A DNA stretch of 45,111 bases from Schlegelella_A sp036496385 (GTDB lineage Bacteria; Pseudomonadota; Gammaproteobacteria; Burkholderiales; Burkholderiaceae_C): positions 1 to 45,111 of the forward strand of contig DASXLD010000059.1 in the NCBI GenBank assembly GCA_036496385.1. Direction: 5' to 3'. Both the position numbers and the translations under genes were made by a program. The notes under the pieces were generated by a model. It was not told where the DNA came from. It worked only from the letters and a program-made list of their open reading frames with translations, and did no database searches. This document shows, one piece after another, positions 16,317 to 28,914 of the stretch (position 1 is its first letter; the number at the start of each line of letters is the position of its first letter).

Positions 16317-17147
16317 GTGCGGCGCTCGTTCCGCGCACGATCGATGACGGCCGATCCGCCGCCCGTCCCGGGCCAAAGCAACGCCGGCAGGCCTGTCCGC
16401 TGGTGGGTCGCGGTCATGCTCGCCTTCGCCGCGCTCGCGCCGGCCACGGCGGCCGCGGCAGCGGCGTTCGAAGACACGATCGCGCAACGCGTGCTCGCAT
16501 GCACCGGATGCCACGGCAAGGAGGGGCGCGCCGGTCCCGACGGCTACTACCCGAGGATCGCCGGCAAGCCCGAGGGCTACCTCTTCAACCAGCTGCGAAA
16601 CTTCCGCGACGAGCGTCGCCACTACGAGCTCATGAACGGCCTGCTCGCGCTGCTCGACGATGACTACCTGCACCAGATCGCCGCGTATTTCTCCGGCCTC
16701 GAGCTGCCCTACCCGCCGCCGCTCGCCGCCATCGAGCCGGCGGCGTTGCGAGAGCGCGGCGAGGCGCTCGTCAGGAACGGCGACCCCGCTCGCTCGCTGC
16801 CCGCTTGCAGCGACTGTCATGGCGCCGCGATGACCGGCCGCGCCCCGTTTATCCCCGGGCTGCTCGGCTTGCCGCGCGACTACCTCAACGCGCAGCTCGG
16901 CGCCTGGCGCAACGGCCAGCGGCGCGCGATGGCGCCGGACTGCATGGCCGAAGTCGCGCGCAGCCTTGCGCCGGAAGAGATCGGCGCGGTCTCGGCGTGG
17001 CTCGCCGCGCAACCGGTGCCGCCGCACGCTGCCGCGGCAGCGAGCGAGCCGAACGCCCGCTTGCCGCTGCCGTGCGGCGGAGTCGCCGCTGCGCTCACGG
17101 TCGGGATCGCCGGCGCAGAGCACGGTGCCAGCGAGGCAGGGCGATGA
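16317..17147 (+). CDS. Di-haem cytochrome c (c4-like)
   Basis: A protein of up to 276 residues with two haem-attachment motifs, CTGCH (62-66) and CSDCH (164-168), in two similar halves, as in cytochrome c4. A hydrophobic segment (VAVMLAFAALAPATAAAAA, about 31-49) acts as signal peptide or anchor. Met residues after each motif (for example in YELMNGLL and RRAMAPDCM) could be axial ligands. The start is GTG 16317, preceded by GGCGG, or ATG 16344. The C-terminus has an extra Ala/Pro-rich extension. It overlaps the next cytochrome gene by four bases (ATGA), so the pair is probably one electron-transfer unit feeding a terminal oxidase. Confidence 0.88.
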   Translation: MRRSFRARSMTADPPPVPGQSNAGRPVRWWVAVMLAFAALAPATAAAAAAFEDTIAQRVLACTGCHGKEGRAGPDGYYPRIAGKPEGYLFNQLRNFRDERRHYELMNGLLALLDDDYLHQIAAYFSGLELPYPPPLAAIEPAALRERGEALVRNGDPARSLPACSDCHGAAMTGRAPFIPGLLGLPRDYLNAQLGAWRNGQRRAMAPDCMAEVARSLAPEEIGAVSAWLAAQPVPPHAAAAASEPNARLPLPCGGVAAALTVGIAGAEHGASEAGR

Positions 17148-18421
17148 CGATCGGCAGGACGCGTCTCGCGCTCGCCGCCTTTGCGGCGACCGGCTTGCTC
17201 GCAGTGGCGGTCGTCGTCTGGTTGAACGGCGACGACGAGACGGCCGCGTCGGCACCGGCCACCGATCCGGCCGGCCTCGTCGTTCGCGGCGAATATCTCG
17301 TTCACGCCGGCAGCTGCTTCGGCTGCCACACCGAGCCGGGCGGCGCGCCTTACGCAGGCGGGCGCGCGATCGAGACGCCGTTCGGAGTCGTCCACGCGCC
17401 GAACCTGACGCCTGACGCGACCGGGCTTGCCGCGTGGAGCAGCGACGAATTCTGGCGGGCGCTGCACAACGGCCGTTCGCGCGACGGCCGCCTCCTCGCT
17501 CCGGCGTTTCCATATCCGAACTACACGCGGCTCGCCCGCGCCGACAGCGACGCGATGTTCGCGTACCTCAGGAGCCTCGCACCGGTCGCCAATCCGAACA
17601 AGCCGCACGCGCTTCGCTTCCCGTTCGACCAGCAGGCAGCGCTCGCACTCTGGCGCGTGCTCTTCTTTCGCCCCGCACGCTTCGAGACCGACACCTCGCA
17701 ATCGCCGCAGTGGAACCGCGGCGCCTATCTCGTCGAGACGCTCGGTCACTGCAATGCCTGCCACTCGCGGCGCAACGTGTTCGGCGCCACGGCCGGCCCG
17801 CTCGACCTCGCCGGCGGCCTGATCCCGATCCAGAACTGGTACGCGCCGTCGCTCTACGACGACCGCGAGGCCGGGCTCGCCGACTGGCCGGCGAGCGAGA
17901 TCGTCGCGCTCCTGAAGAGCGGCGTCTCGGCGCGCGGTTCGGTGCAGGGCCCGATGGCCGAGGTCGTCGCGCGCTCGACCCGCTACCTGAGCGATGACGA
18001 TCTCGAGGCGATGGCGGTCTACCTGCGGACGCTGCCGGACAAGGGCGAGACGGCGGCCGCTGCGGCGGGGCGCGGCGCGGCGGTCGCGAGCGCGCGCGGC
18101 GGCAAGCTCTACGGCGACCACTGCGCCACCTGCCACGGCGAGCACGGCGAAGGTGTCACCGGCGCCTATCCGACCTTGGCGAAGAACCGCGCCGTCGCGC
18201 TCTCACCGCCGGCGAATCTGGTGCACATCGTCCTGCGCGGCGGCTTTCCGCCGACGACCACGGGCAACCCGCGTCCGTTCGGGATGCCGCCATTCGCGAC
18301 CGTGCTCTCGGACCAGGACGTCGCCGACGTGCTGTCGTATCTGCGGGCGTCCTGGGGCCACGACGCGGCCGCGGTATCGACGCTCGAGGTGAGCCGCTAT
18401 CGCGGCGCTGAGCCGCGTTGA
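17144..18421 (+). CDS. Tri-haem membrane-anchored cytochrome c
   Basis: A 425-residue cytochrome with three haem motifs: CFGCH (58-62), CNACH (203-207) and CATCH (327-331). An N-terminal hydrophobic helix (about 7-27) anchors it. FGVVHAPNLTPDATG after the first haem and LVETLGHCNACHSRRN at the second are typical of the cytochrome subunit of membrane-bound alcohol, aldehyde and gluconate dehydrogenases (AdhB-like), or of the cytochrome partner of xanthine-dehydrogenase-type aldehyde oxidases. No such dehydrogenase is encoded in this window. ATG 17144 overlaps the di-haem gene's stop. It likely carries electrons from a periplasmic dehydrogenase to quinone or to the c4-like partner. Confidence 0.9.
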   Translation: MTIGRTRLALAAFAATGLLAVAVVVWLNGDDETAASAPATDPAGLVVRGEYLVHAGSCFGCHTEPGGAPYAGGRAIETPFGVVHAPNLTPDATGLAAWSSDEFWRALHNGRSRDGRLLAPAFPYPNYTRLARADSDAMFAYLRSLAPVANPNKPHALRFPFDQQAALALWRVLFFRPARFETDTSQSPQWNRGAYLVETLGHCNACHSRRNVFGATAGPLDLAGGLIPIQNWYAPSLYDDREAGLADWPASEIVALLKSGVSARGSVQGPMAEVVARSTRYLSDDDLEAMAVYLRTLPDKGETAAAAAGRGAAVASARGGKLYGDHCATCHGEHGEGVTGAYPTLAKNRAVALSPPANLVHIVLRGGFPPTTTGNPRPFGMPPFATVLSDQDVADVLSYLRASWGHDAAAVSTLEVSRYRGAEPR

Positions 18422-18440
18422 ACCGACCCGGCCGTTGGCG

Positions 18441-18920
18441 TCAGAACGGGATGTCGTCGTCCATGTCGCTGAAGCCCGAGGGCTTCGCCGCCGGCCGTGT
18501 CGCGGCCGTGGCGGCCGGGCGCGCTGCCGGTGCCGGCCGCTCGTAGCCGCCGCCGTCGTCGGCCGCGGCACCGCCACCCATCCCTTCGCGGCTGCCGAGC
18601 ATCTGCATGTCGGTGGCGATGATCTCGGTCGAATACTTCTCGACGCCGTCCTTGTCCTGCCACTTGCGCGTCTTCAGACGCCCCTCGACGTAGACCGAGC
18701 GCCCCTTCTTGAGGTATTCGCCGGCGATCTCGGCGAGCTTGTCGTAGAAGACGACGCGGTGCCACTCGGTCTCTTCGGACTTGTCGCCCGACTCCTTGTT
18801 CTTCCAGCTGCGCGTCGTCGCGACGCTGACGTTGCAGACGGCGCTGCCGTTGGGCGTGTAGCGCACCTCGGGGTCGCGGCCGAGGTTGCCGACGATGATG
18901 ACCTTGTTGACCGATGCCAT
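18441..18920 (-). CDS. ssb: Single-stranded DNA-binding protein
   Basis: A 159-residue SSB. The OB-fold covers about residues 1-110, with the standard opening ASVNKVIIVGNLGRDPEVRYTPNGSAVCN and the ETEWHRVVFYDKLAEIAGEYLKKG core. A Gly/Ala/Pro-rich linker follows, ending in the acidic tip DMDDDIPF that recruits repair and replication enzymes, including RecQ, whose gene lies divergently next door. ATG 18920 follows an AAGGAG ribosome-binding site. The gene ends 20 bases from the tri-haem cytochrome gene. Confidence 0.98.
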   Translation of the reverse strand: MASVNKVIIVGNLGRDPEVRYTPNGSAVCNVSVATTRSWKNKESGDKSEETEWHRVVFYDKLAEIAGEYLKKGRSVYVEGRLKTRKWQDKDGVEKYSTEIIATDMQMLGSREGMGGGAAADDGGGYERPAPAARPAATAATRPAAKPSGFSDMDDDIPF

Positions 18921-18945
18921 GGCCGCTCCTTGCTGGGTTGACCGG

Positions 18946-18951
18946 ATTATC
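18946..18951 (-). promoter_or_regulatory. Candidate -10 box for ssb
   Basis: On the minus strand, GATAAT matches TATAAT at five of six bases and lies about 26 bases before the ssb ATG. This would give a short leader holding the AAGGAG site. No recognisable -35 element lies 16-18 bases upstream, so the promoter is only partly supported. Confidence 0.35.
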
Positions 18952-19052
18952 GGCGCACGCCGCAGCGCCCGGACCCTCTCCCGGCGCCCCTCTTCGGCGC
19001 CCCTCCGACGGCGGAACGCGCGGCGCCTGCGCTCGCGTACAGTGCTTCGGAG

Positions 19053-20969
<1,917 letters not shown>

Positions 20970-21044
20970 TGCACGCTGGGCGGGATTCACCCCGCTCGCC
21001 CCGGTCCACCGTATCAGGACGGTGAGGCAGACTTCCGGCGCACC

Positions 21045-21674
21045 ATGGGCACCCCCGAAACGAGCGACGATGCGCTGATGAAAGCCTACGCGGCCGGCGA
21101 TGCGGCCGCCTTCGAGGAGCTCTATCGGCGCCACCAGGCGGCGCTCTACCGCTTCGTGCGCCGCCTGCTCGGTGCAGCGCTCGCGGCGCAGACCGACGAG
21201 GTCTTCCAGGACACCTGGCTGCGCGTCGTCCATGCGCGCCAGCGCTGGGAGCCGCAGGGTGCCACGTTTCGCACCTGGCTCTTCACGCTCGCCCACCATC
21301 GCGTGATCGACCTGCTGCGGCGCAGCGGTCGCGAAGTGTCGAGCGACGCCATCGAAGCGGCCGGCGAGAGTGACGAGCCGTGGCAACCGGAGGCGACCGC
21401 GTGGCAGCACTGGCCCCAGCCCGCAGGTGCGGCACTGCAAGGTGACGAGCTCGCGTTCTGGCGCCGGGCCGGCGAGAAGCTGCTCGACTGCCTCGAGCAG
21501 CTGCCGCTGCCGCAGCGCAGCGCGTTCCTGCTTCACCACGACGACGGCCTCACGCTCGACGAGGTGGCGCGCGCACTCGAGGTCGGTTTCGAGACGGCGA
21601 AGACGCGCCTGCGCTACGCGATGAGCAAGCTGCGCACGTGCATGGGCGCGTATCTCGAGCCGTTGCATCGATGA
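21045..21674 (+). CDS. ECF-family RNA polymerase sigma factor
   Basis: A 209-residue group IV sigma factor. Region 2 spans about 10-80: DDALMKAYAAGDAAAFEELYRR, then DEVFQDTWLRVVHARQRW and FRTWLFTLAHHRVIDLLRR. A linker follows. Region 4 begins LDCLEQLPLPQRSAFLLHH, with the recognition helix LTLDEVARALEVGFETAKTRLRYAMSKLR. The linker between the regions (about 90-140) is longer than in compact ECF factors and rich in Trp, Glu and Ala. The gene is followed after 76 bases by a membrane protein gene that may encode its anti-sigma factor. No classic ECF promoter could be read with confidence upstream. Confidence 0.94.
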   Translation: MGTPETSDDALMKAYAAGDAAAFEELYRRHQAALYRFVRRLLGAALAAQTDEVFQDTWLRVVHARQRWEPQGATFRTWLFTLAHHRVIDLLRRSGREVSSDAIEAAGESDEPWQPEATAWQHWPQPAGAALQGDELAFWRRAGEKLLDCLEQLPLPQRSAFLLHHDDGLTLDEVARALEVGFETAKTRLRYAMSKLRTCMGAYLEPLHR

Positions 21675-21750
21675 GCGTCACCGCACCTTCGCTTCGAGGC
21701 CAACGCTCCGTCCCGCCTGGTCGGACCAGCCGCAGGCCGAGGGTGCAGCC

Positions 21751-23208
21751 ATGAACGACGCCGAACGCGACGCCTGGCTGCGCGAAGCGCTGCGCCACAC
21801 TCCCGATTCGGGCGCGCTGCCGCCGCGCGACATCAGCGAGGCAATCCTTGCCGAAGCGCGCGTCACTGCTCGCCAGGCACAGGCAACGCGACCACGCGGG
21901 TCGCGTCCGGCCGCCGCGCCCCGCCATCCGCTCGCTGCGTTCTGGGACTGGCTCGCTCGCCCGCCCGTCGCGGCCGGCTTCGCGAGCTTGATGGCGGCGA
22001 CACTGGTCGGGCTGATGTGGTGGGACCGGCCCATGGACGAGACGCTGCCGCGCCGTCCCGACGCCGTCGGCGAGCGTGCGAAGACGACGCCGGCGAGCGA
22101 CGCCGGCGCCACCGCCCCGGCGCAGGCCCCGATGCCGCTCGAGAAGAACGAGCCCAGCACCGGCACTGCCGCCAACGCCGGGTCCGCCGCGGCAGAGTCG
22201 CGCGCCGCCCCTGCCGGAGCGCTTGCCGACGCGGCTGCGCCGAAGCACCAGCTTCGCGTGGAGCGGGACGACGCAGCGAGGAGCAACGCCGAGGTCGCGA
22301 TGCAGGCGGGGGACGACAAGCACAAGGTCGTCGACGCGCTCGCGAAGAAGAGTGCCGCGCGCGCCGAGCAGAAGGAGGCCAAGCCATCGCCGTTTCCGGT
22401 GACCGATGGCGAGCGTGCGGCCGCCGCGCCAGCGCCGGAATTCGCGGCCAGGAAGGACCGTGAAGCAGCCGTCGCTCAAGCCACCGACGCGGCTGCGCCT
22501 GGGGGCGCTGCTGCTGCCAATTCAATCATCGAGCCGCCGGCTTCGCCTGTCCCGTCGGAGGCAGCACACGGGCAGGTGGCGCTCCCCGACGCGACGACGG
22601 CGCCTGCCGCCGGTCGCCCCGGCGAGCCGAAAGAATCCCGCACGCCGACAGCGAACGACCGCGAGCTCGACGCGGCCAAGAGCGCGCCGGCCGCCGCGCC
22701 GGTACGACCGCAGCCACCCGCGCCCGCAGTGCGCAGCGGCGCCATCGCCGACGCTCGCGAGCGCCAAGCGAGCGCGTTCGCTGCGCAGTCGAACGCACAA
22801 ACGTTCAACAAGCTCGCGCCGGCGCGACGCAGCGACGGCGGCGCGGCGGCGACGCCGCTCGCGCCGATCGTCGGCTCGTTCGCTAACGAGCCGGGACGGT
22901 GGTCGCGGACGGCGGCCGACGGCAGCGCGGTCGCGCTCGAAGCCGGCTGGCGCGATTGGCTGACGCAGCTCGACAGCGCCGCGAGCGGCCGCTGGCAGCG
23001 CGTCGAGCTCGCCGGCGCTACCGCCCCCGATCGCGACGGCACGACGCTCCTTCGTTTGCTCGCCGCGGGCCGGGCCGACGCCGTCGTCCGCCTCGACGGC
23101 AAGACGGCACGTGTCGACGGCGGCGTCCCCGGCGAGCGCTGGCAGGCAACCCTGCCGGCCGCCGTCGCCGAACGGCTGCGCGGCGCCGCCGAGCATCTCC
23201 CCCGCTGA
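21751..23208 (+). CDS. Ala/Pro-rich single-pass membrane protein, putative anti-sigma factor
   Basis: A 485-residue protein I do not recognise by name. The N-terminal 70 residues are hydrophilic and should be cytoplasmic (NDAERDAWLREALRHTPDSG). One membrane helix follows at about 72-91 (PPVAAGFASLMAATLVGLMW). The remaining roughly 390 residues are outside: first a long Ala/Pro/Glu/Lys-rich, probably disordered stretch to about 370, then a more ordered end with WRDWLTQLDSAASGRWQRVEL. Size and topology fit an anti-sigma or sigma-associated sensor, and the gene follows the ECF sigma gene in the same direction. There is no visible zinc anti-sigma His-X3-Cys-X2-Cys motif. Function is inferred from position and topology only. 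Confidence 0.75.
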   Translation: MNDAERDAWLREALRHTPDSGALPPRDISEAILAEARVTARQAQATRPRGSRPAAAPRHPLAAFWDWLARPPVAAGFASLMAATLVGLMWWDRPMDETLPRRPDAVGERAKTTPASDAGATAPAQAPMPLEKNEPSTGTAANAGSAAAESRAAPAGALADAAAPKHQLRVERDDAARSNAEVAMQAGDDKHKVVDALAKKSAARAEQKEAKPSPFPVTDGERAAAAPAPEFAARKDREAAVAQATDAAAPGGAAAANSIIEPPASPVPSEAAHGQVALPDATTAPAAGRPGEPKESRTPTANDRELDAAKSAPAAAPVRPQPPAPAVRSGAIADARERQASAFAAQSNAQTFNKLAPARRSDGGAAATPLAPIVGSFANEPGRWSRTAADGSAVALEAGWRDWLTQLDSAASGRWQRVELAGATAPDRDGTTLLRLLAAGRADAVVRLDGKTARVDGGVPGERWQATLPAAVAERLRGAAEHLPR

Positions 23209-23317
23209 TCGTCCGCGTGCCGATCGCCCCGGCGTGACGCGCTGCGCGGCTCGCGTCCCGCCACTCGCGCCGAGAAGAGGTGCGCGGCTATCATGGTCGG
23301 TTCGCCTGTTCGCACCG

Positions 23318-26269
<2,952 letters not shown>

Positions 26270-26345
26270 GCGGCAACCGCGCGCGGGCCGCGCGGCCATC
26301 GTCGCCGCGCACTAGACTCCGGCCGTTCCGAGACCGGGAGGGCGC

Positions 26346-26948
26346 ATGGCCGTCGTCATCGATTACTTCTTCTCGCCGCAGTCGCCGTGGACCTATCTCG
26401 GCCACGAGCGCTTCGCCGCGATCGCACGCGACGCCAGCGCCGCGATCAACGTCCTGCCGGTCGATCTCGGCCGCGTCTTCCCCGTCTCGGGCGGCTTGCC
26501 GCTCGCCAAGCGCGCGCCGCAGCGGCAGGCTTACCGGCTCGTCGAGCTGAAACGGTTCAGCGAGCACCTCGGCCGGCCTCTCCGGTTGCAGCCGCGCTAC
26601 TTCCCGGTCGCAAGCGACGACGCCGCCAAGCTCATCATCGCGGTCGATTCGAACGATGGCGGCGACGCGGCGATGCGGATCGCCGGCGCGATCCTGCGCG
26701 GCGTCTGGGTCGACGAGAGGAACATCGCCGATCCCGCCACGCTGCAAACGATGCTCGAGGCATGCGGCCTGCCGTCGCGCCGCCTCGACGACTCGCAGTC
26801 GCAGGCCGTGCACGAACGCTACGAGCAGGACTCGCAGCGCGCGATCGACACCGGTGTCTTCGGCGCGCCGACCTACGTCGCCTTCGGCGAGCTGTTCTGG
26901 GGCCAGGACCGGCTCGACTTTCTCGAGCGCCGCCTGGCCCGCGGCTGA
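26346..26948 (+). CDS. DsbA-fold isomerase (2-hydroxychromene-2-carboxylate isomerase family)
   Basis: A 200-residue protein with the DsbA/kappa-GST fold of 2-hydroxychromene-2-carboxylate isomerases, which use glutathione to isomerise aromatic breakdown intermediates. The opening VIDYFFSPQSPWTYLG has Ser10 in place of the first Cys of DsbA, as in these isomerases. IAGAILRGVWVDERNIADP in the middle and TGVFGAPTYVAFGELFWGQDRLDFLE at the end are family marks. GGGAGG at 26336-26341 is a good ribosome-binding site for ATG 26346, and TAGACT at 26313-26318 may be a -10 box. No other aromatic degradation genes are nearby, so the natural substrate is unclear. Confidence 0.9.
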   Translation: MAVVIDYFFSPQSPWTYLGHERFAAIARDASAAINVLPVDLGRVFPVSGGLPLAKRAPQRQAYRLVELKRFSEHLGRPLRLQPRYFPVASDDAAKLIIAVDSNDGGDAAMRIAGAILRGVWVDERNIADPATLQTMLEACGLPSRRLDDSQSQAVHERYEQDSQRAIDTGVFGAPTYVAFGELFWGQDRLDFLERRLARG

Positions 26949-26954
26949 CGCCGC

Positions 26955-27512
26955 CTACATCCCGTACTTGGCCTTCGCCCGCTTGACGCAGGTGCTCTTG
27001 GCGTCGCCGCTCATGGCGTCGCATTTCTCGGCCGCGACCTTGTAGTCGGCCTCGCGCGAGTCCTTGGCGGCGTCGTTGTGCGCCTCGGTCGACTTGAGAT
27101 GCGCGTTGGCGTTGGCCTTGGTCTTGGTCAGCTCGGCCTTGGCGACCTTGATGCAGACGTCCTTGTCGTTGCCGGTGCGGTCATCGCAGCGTTCCTTGGC
27201 GACCTTGTAGTGCGCCTCGGCGACCTCCTCGACCGCGTGGGCACGCGCCTTCGGGGTGTCCTTGTAGGCAGCCTCGGCATCGACCTCGGTCCTCGTGCGC
27301 GCCTCCCTTGCCTCGGCGATGCAGATGTCCCTGGCGTTGTCCTTCATCGCGTCGCACTGCTTCGCCGCCGCCTCGTAGGTCGACTTGGCGGATGCCTTGG
27401 CGCTTTCGTAGGCGTTCTTGTCGCCGGCAGCGTGAGCCCCGGCCGCAAGGGTGAGCGTGCCCGCGACGAGGGCTAGCGCGCGGACAAGGAGAGCAAGAGG
27501 GAGAGTTCGCAT
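26955..27512 (-). CDS. Exported protein with three Cys-X10-Cys helical repeats
   Basis: A 185-residue protein with a signal peptide (residues 1-29, ending AGAHAA). The mature part is Ala/Lys/Glu-rich and almost certainly helical. It carries three related units, each with a Tyr-Lys/Glu-Ala helix, then Cys-X10-Cys, then a charged helix. The cysteine pairs are 53/64, 109/120 and 164/175, so the period is 55-56 residues. Typical unit text is KQCDAMKDNARDICIAEARE and EKCDAMSGDAKSTCVKRAK. The last unit ends the protein. I would expect periplasmic disulfides closing small loops between helices. Related proteins are known to me only as hypothetical proteins of betaproteobacteria. It is convergent with the isomerase gene, six bases apart. 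Confidence 0.85.
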   Translation of the reverse strand: MRTLPLALLVRALALVAGTLTLAAGAHAAGDKNAYESAKASAKSTYEAAAKQCDAMKDNARDICIAEAREARTRTEVDAEAAYKDTPKARAHAVEEVAEAHYKVAKERCDDRTGNDKDVCIKVAKAELTKTKANANAHLKSTEAHNDAAKDSREADYKVAAEKCDAMSGDAKSTCVKRAKAKYGM

Positions 27513-27644
27513 GGCCAGGCTCCAGATGTTCGGGGCGACGCACTGTGCAACTTCGTCCGGCCCGCGTCGCTCGGCAAGGCGAGCCGCGGCCTGTGGGACG
27601 CCGGCTGATTTTGCGGTGAGCGCCCTCCTACGAAAGCGGCTCCG

Positions 27645-27675
27645 GAAAAGAAAAAGCCGGCGCATGGCCGGCTTT
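27645..27675 (-). terminator. Intrinsic terminator of the SWIB-protein gene
   Basis: A perfect 9-bp stem AAAGCCGGC / GCCGGCTTT with loop GCATG (27653-27675) is followed on the minus strand by TTTTTCTTTTC. It lies 30 bases past the stop of the SWIB gene and well before the start of the repeat-protein gene. This is a classical Rho-independent terminator. Confidence 0.88.
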
Positions 27676-27704
27676 CCTGCAGCGCCCGAAGGCGCGCGTC
27701 ACTG

Positions 27705-28094
27705 TCAGCTCAGGTGATTGTTGATGAGCTTGGTCATCTCGAACATCGAGACCTGGCCCTTCTTGAAGATCTCGCGCAGCTTCGCGTCGGCGTTGATCAT
27801 CGTCCGCTTGGTTGCGTCCTGGAGATTGTTCTTCTTGATGTACTCCCACACCTTCTTGGTCACCTCCGTGCGGGGAACCGGGCGCTCGCCGATGATCGCG
27901 GCGAGCGAGCTGCTCGGCGTCATCGCCTTCATGAACGCGGCGTTCGGGGTGCGCTTCTTGGCGGGCGCCTTCGCCTTCTTCGCCGGCGCCGCCTTCTTCG
28001 CCGCCTTCTTGACCGGCGCAGCGCGCTTCGGCGCGGCCTTCTTCGGTGCCGCCTTCTTCGCCGCCTTCTTCCCAGCTTTCTTCGCAGTTGCCAT
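27705..28094 (-). CDS. SWIB/MDM2-domain protein with histone H1-like tail
   Basis: A 129-residue DNA-associated protein. Residues 1-50 are almost entirely Lys, Ala and Pro in KKAAPKKAAPKRAAP-type repeats, like the C-terminal tail of histone H1 and bacterial Hc1/AlgP-type tails. Residues about 53-128 form a SWIB domain: FMKAMTPSSSLAAIIGE, PRTEVTKKVWEYIKKNNLQD, KRTMINADAKLREIFKK and the closing MFEMTKLINNHL. In eukaryotes SWIB domains occur in chromatin remodelling complexes; in bacteria they are found in chlamydiae (including fused to topoisomerase I) and in betaproteobacteria. A nucleoid-binding role is likely. ATG 28094 has GGAGAGA just upstream. Confidence 0.93.
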   Translation of the reverse strand: MATAKKAGKKAAKKAAPKKAAPKRAAPVKKAAKKAAPAKKAKAPAKKRTPNAAFMKAMTPSSSLAAIIGERPVPRTEVTKKVWEYIKKNNLQDATKRTMINADAKLREIFKKGQVSMFEMTKLINNHLS

Positions 28095-28525
28095 GTTGAA
28101 TCTCTCCATCAAGTGATTGGTTGATGTGCTCGGAGCGGGCGAGAGCCACGTGGACTCTCAGTTCTCCAGGTTCCGCGCGGAGCGAATAGTACTGCGTGTA
28201 CAGAGGGAGGAGAACCTTTTTTCACTCGTGGAGCAAGCAATCCACCGACCGAGACTGCGCTTTGTCGTTGCCACACGTCACTGCCGGCGAGCTTTCGTCG
28301 CTCGATGTCACCGTCCTCGGGCACTCGCTGCAAGACGCGGATCGCCACCGCGACCAGCTTTTCGCCCTCTCTCGTCGCGTTCGCGACGACACCGGCGGCG
28401 CGCAGGAACGCGCGCCCGGTGGGGCCGATCCAGGCGTGGTGGCGACGCCGAGCCGGCGCGGCGCAATCACGCGGATCCTTTCCGTCCTGCGGGCAGCCGG
28501 CCGTGGACAGCCGTATTCTTCGGCC
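28095..28525. other. Intergenic region between the SWIB gene and a small membrane protein gene
   Basis: This 431-base gap holds the SWIB leader and its ribosome-binding site near 28101-28107. A possible weak minus-strand promoter is TACTAT near 28185, with TTCTCC 17 bases upstream. No convincing gene is present on either strand. One minus-strand frame around 28270-28420 reads GVVANATREGEKLVAVAIRVL and a later SDVWQRQ, faintly like phasin proteins, but it has no start, no proper end and no conserved core. The plus-strand end is the leader of the following membrane protein gene. Confidence 0.5.
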
Positions 28526-28879
28526 ATGAAGATCCTCCTTCGCTGGCTGCTGCTCGCCGCTGCTCTGCTGCTGGTTGCCGAGATCTATCCTGGCGTGAGC
28601 GTCGCCAGCTTCGGCGCCGCGATGATCGCGGCGCTCGTGCTCGGCCTCCTCAACACCCTGGTCCGGCCGATCCTCGTGCTGCTGACACTGCCGGTCACCG
28701 TGCTCACGCTCGGCCTCTTTCTGTTCGTCATCAACGCCCTGATGTTCTATTTCGCAGCGGCGCTGCTGGCCGGATTCAACGTCGCCGGCTTCGTCGCCGC
28801 CCTGGTCGGATCGCTGCTCTACAGCCTCTGCGGCCTCGTGATCGACGCCGCGATGGAGCGGCTGTTCGCCCGCCGCTGA
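28526..28879 (+). CDS. Small membrane protein, phage holin family IV-like (PF04020 type)
   Basis: A 117-residue membrane protein with about four helices: KILLRWLLLAAALLLVAEIY, then AAMIAALVLGLLNTLVRPIL, LTLGLFLFVINALMFYFAAALL and FVAALVGSLLYSLCGLVID. NTLVRPILVLLTLPVTVLTLGLF and FVINALMF are the hallmarks of the widespread family often named phage holin family IV, whose members are chromosomal and whose function is unknown. It is not evidence of a prophage. ATG 28526 gives the standard family start. It is convergent with the protease gene, 35 bases apart. Confidence 0.9.
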   Translation: MKILLRWLLLAAALLLVAEIYPGVSVASFGAAMIAALVLGLLNTLVRPILVLLTLPVTVLTLGLFLFVINALMFYFAAALLAGFNVAGFVAALVGSLLYSLCGLVIDAAMERLFARR

Positions 28880-28914
28880 ATGGGCCGCGCGCGGCGCGGT
28901 GACCCGTCGTCGCC

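Noticed and set aside
23209..23317. A LexA operator in front of uvrA.
   Set aside because: No CTG-N10-CAG with an A/T-rich centre was found in the gap.
28526..28879. The holin-family protein as a sign of a prophage.
   Set aside because: This family is common on chromosomes, and no phage structural, lysis or integrase genes are nearby.
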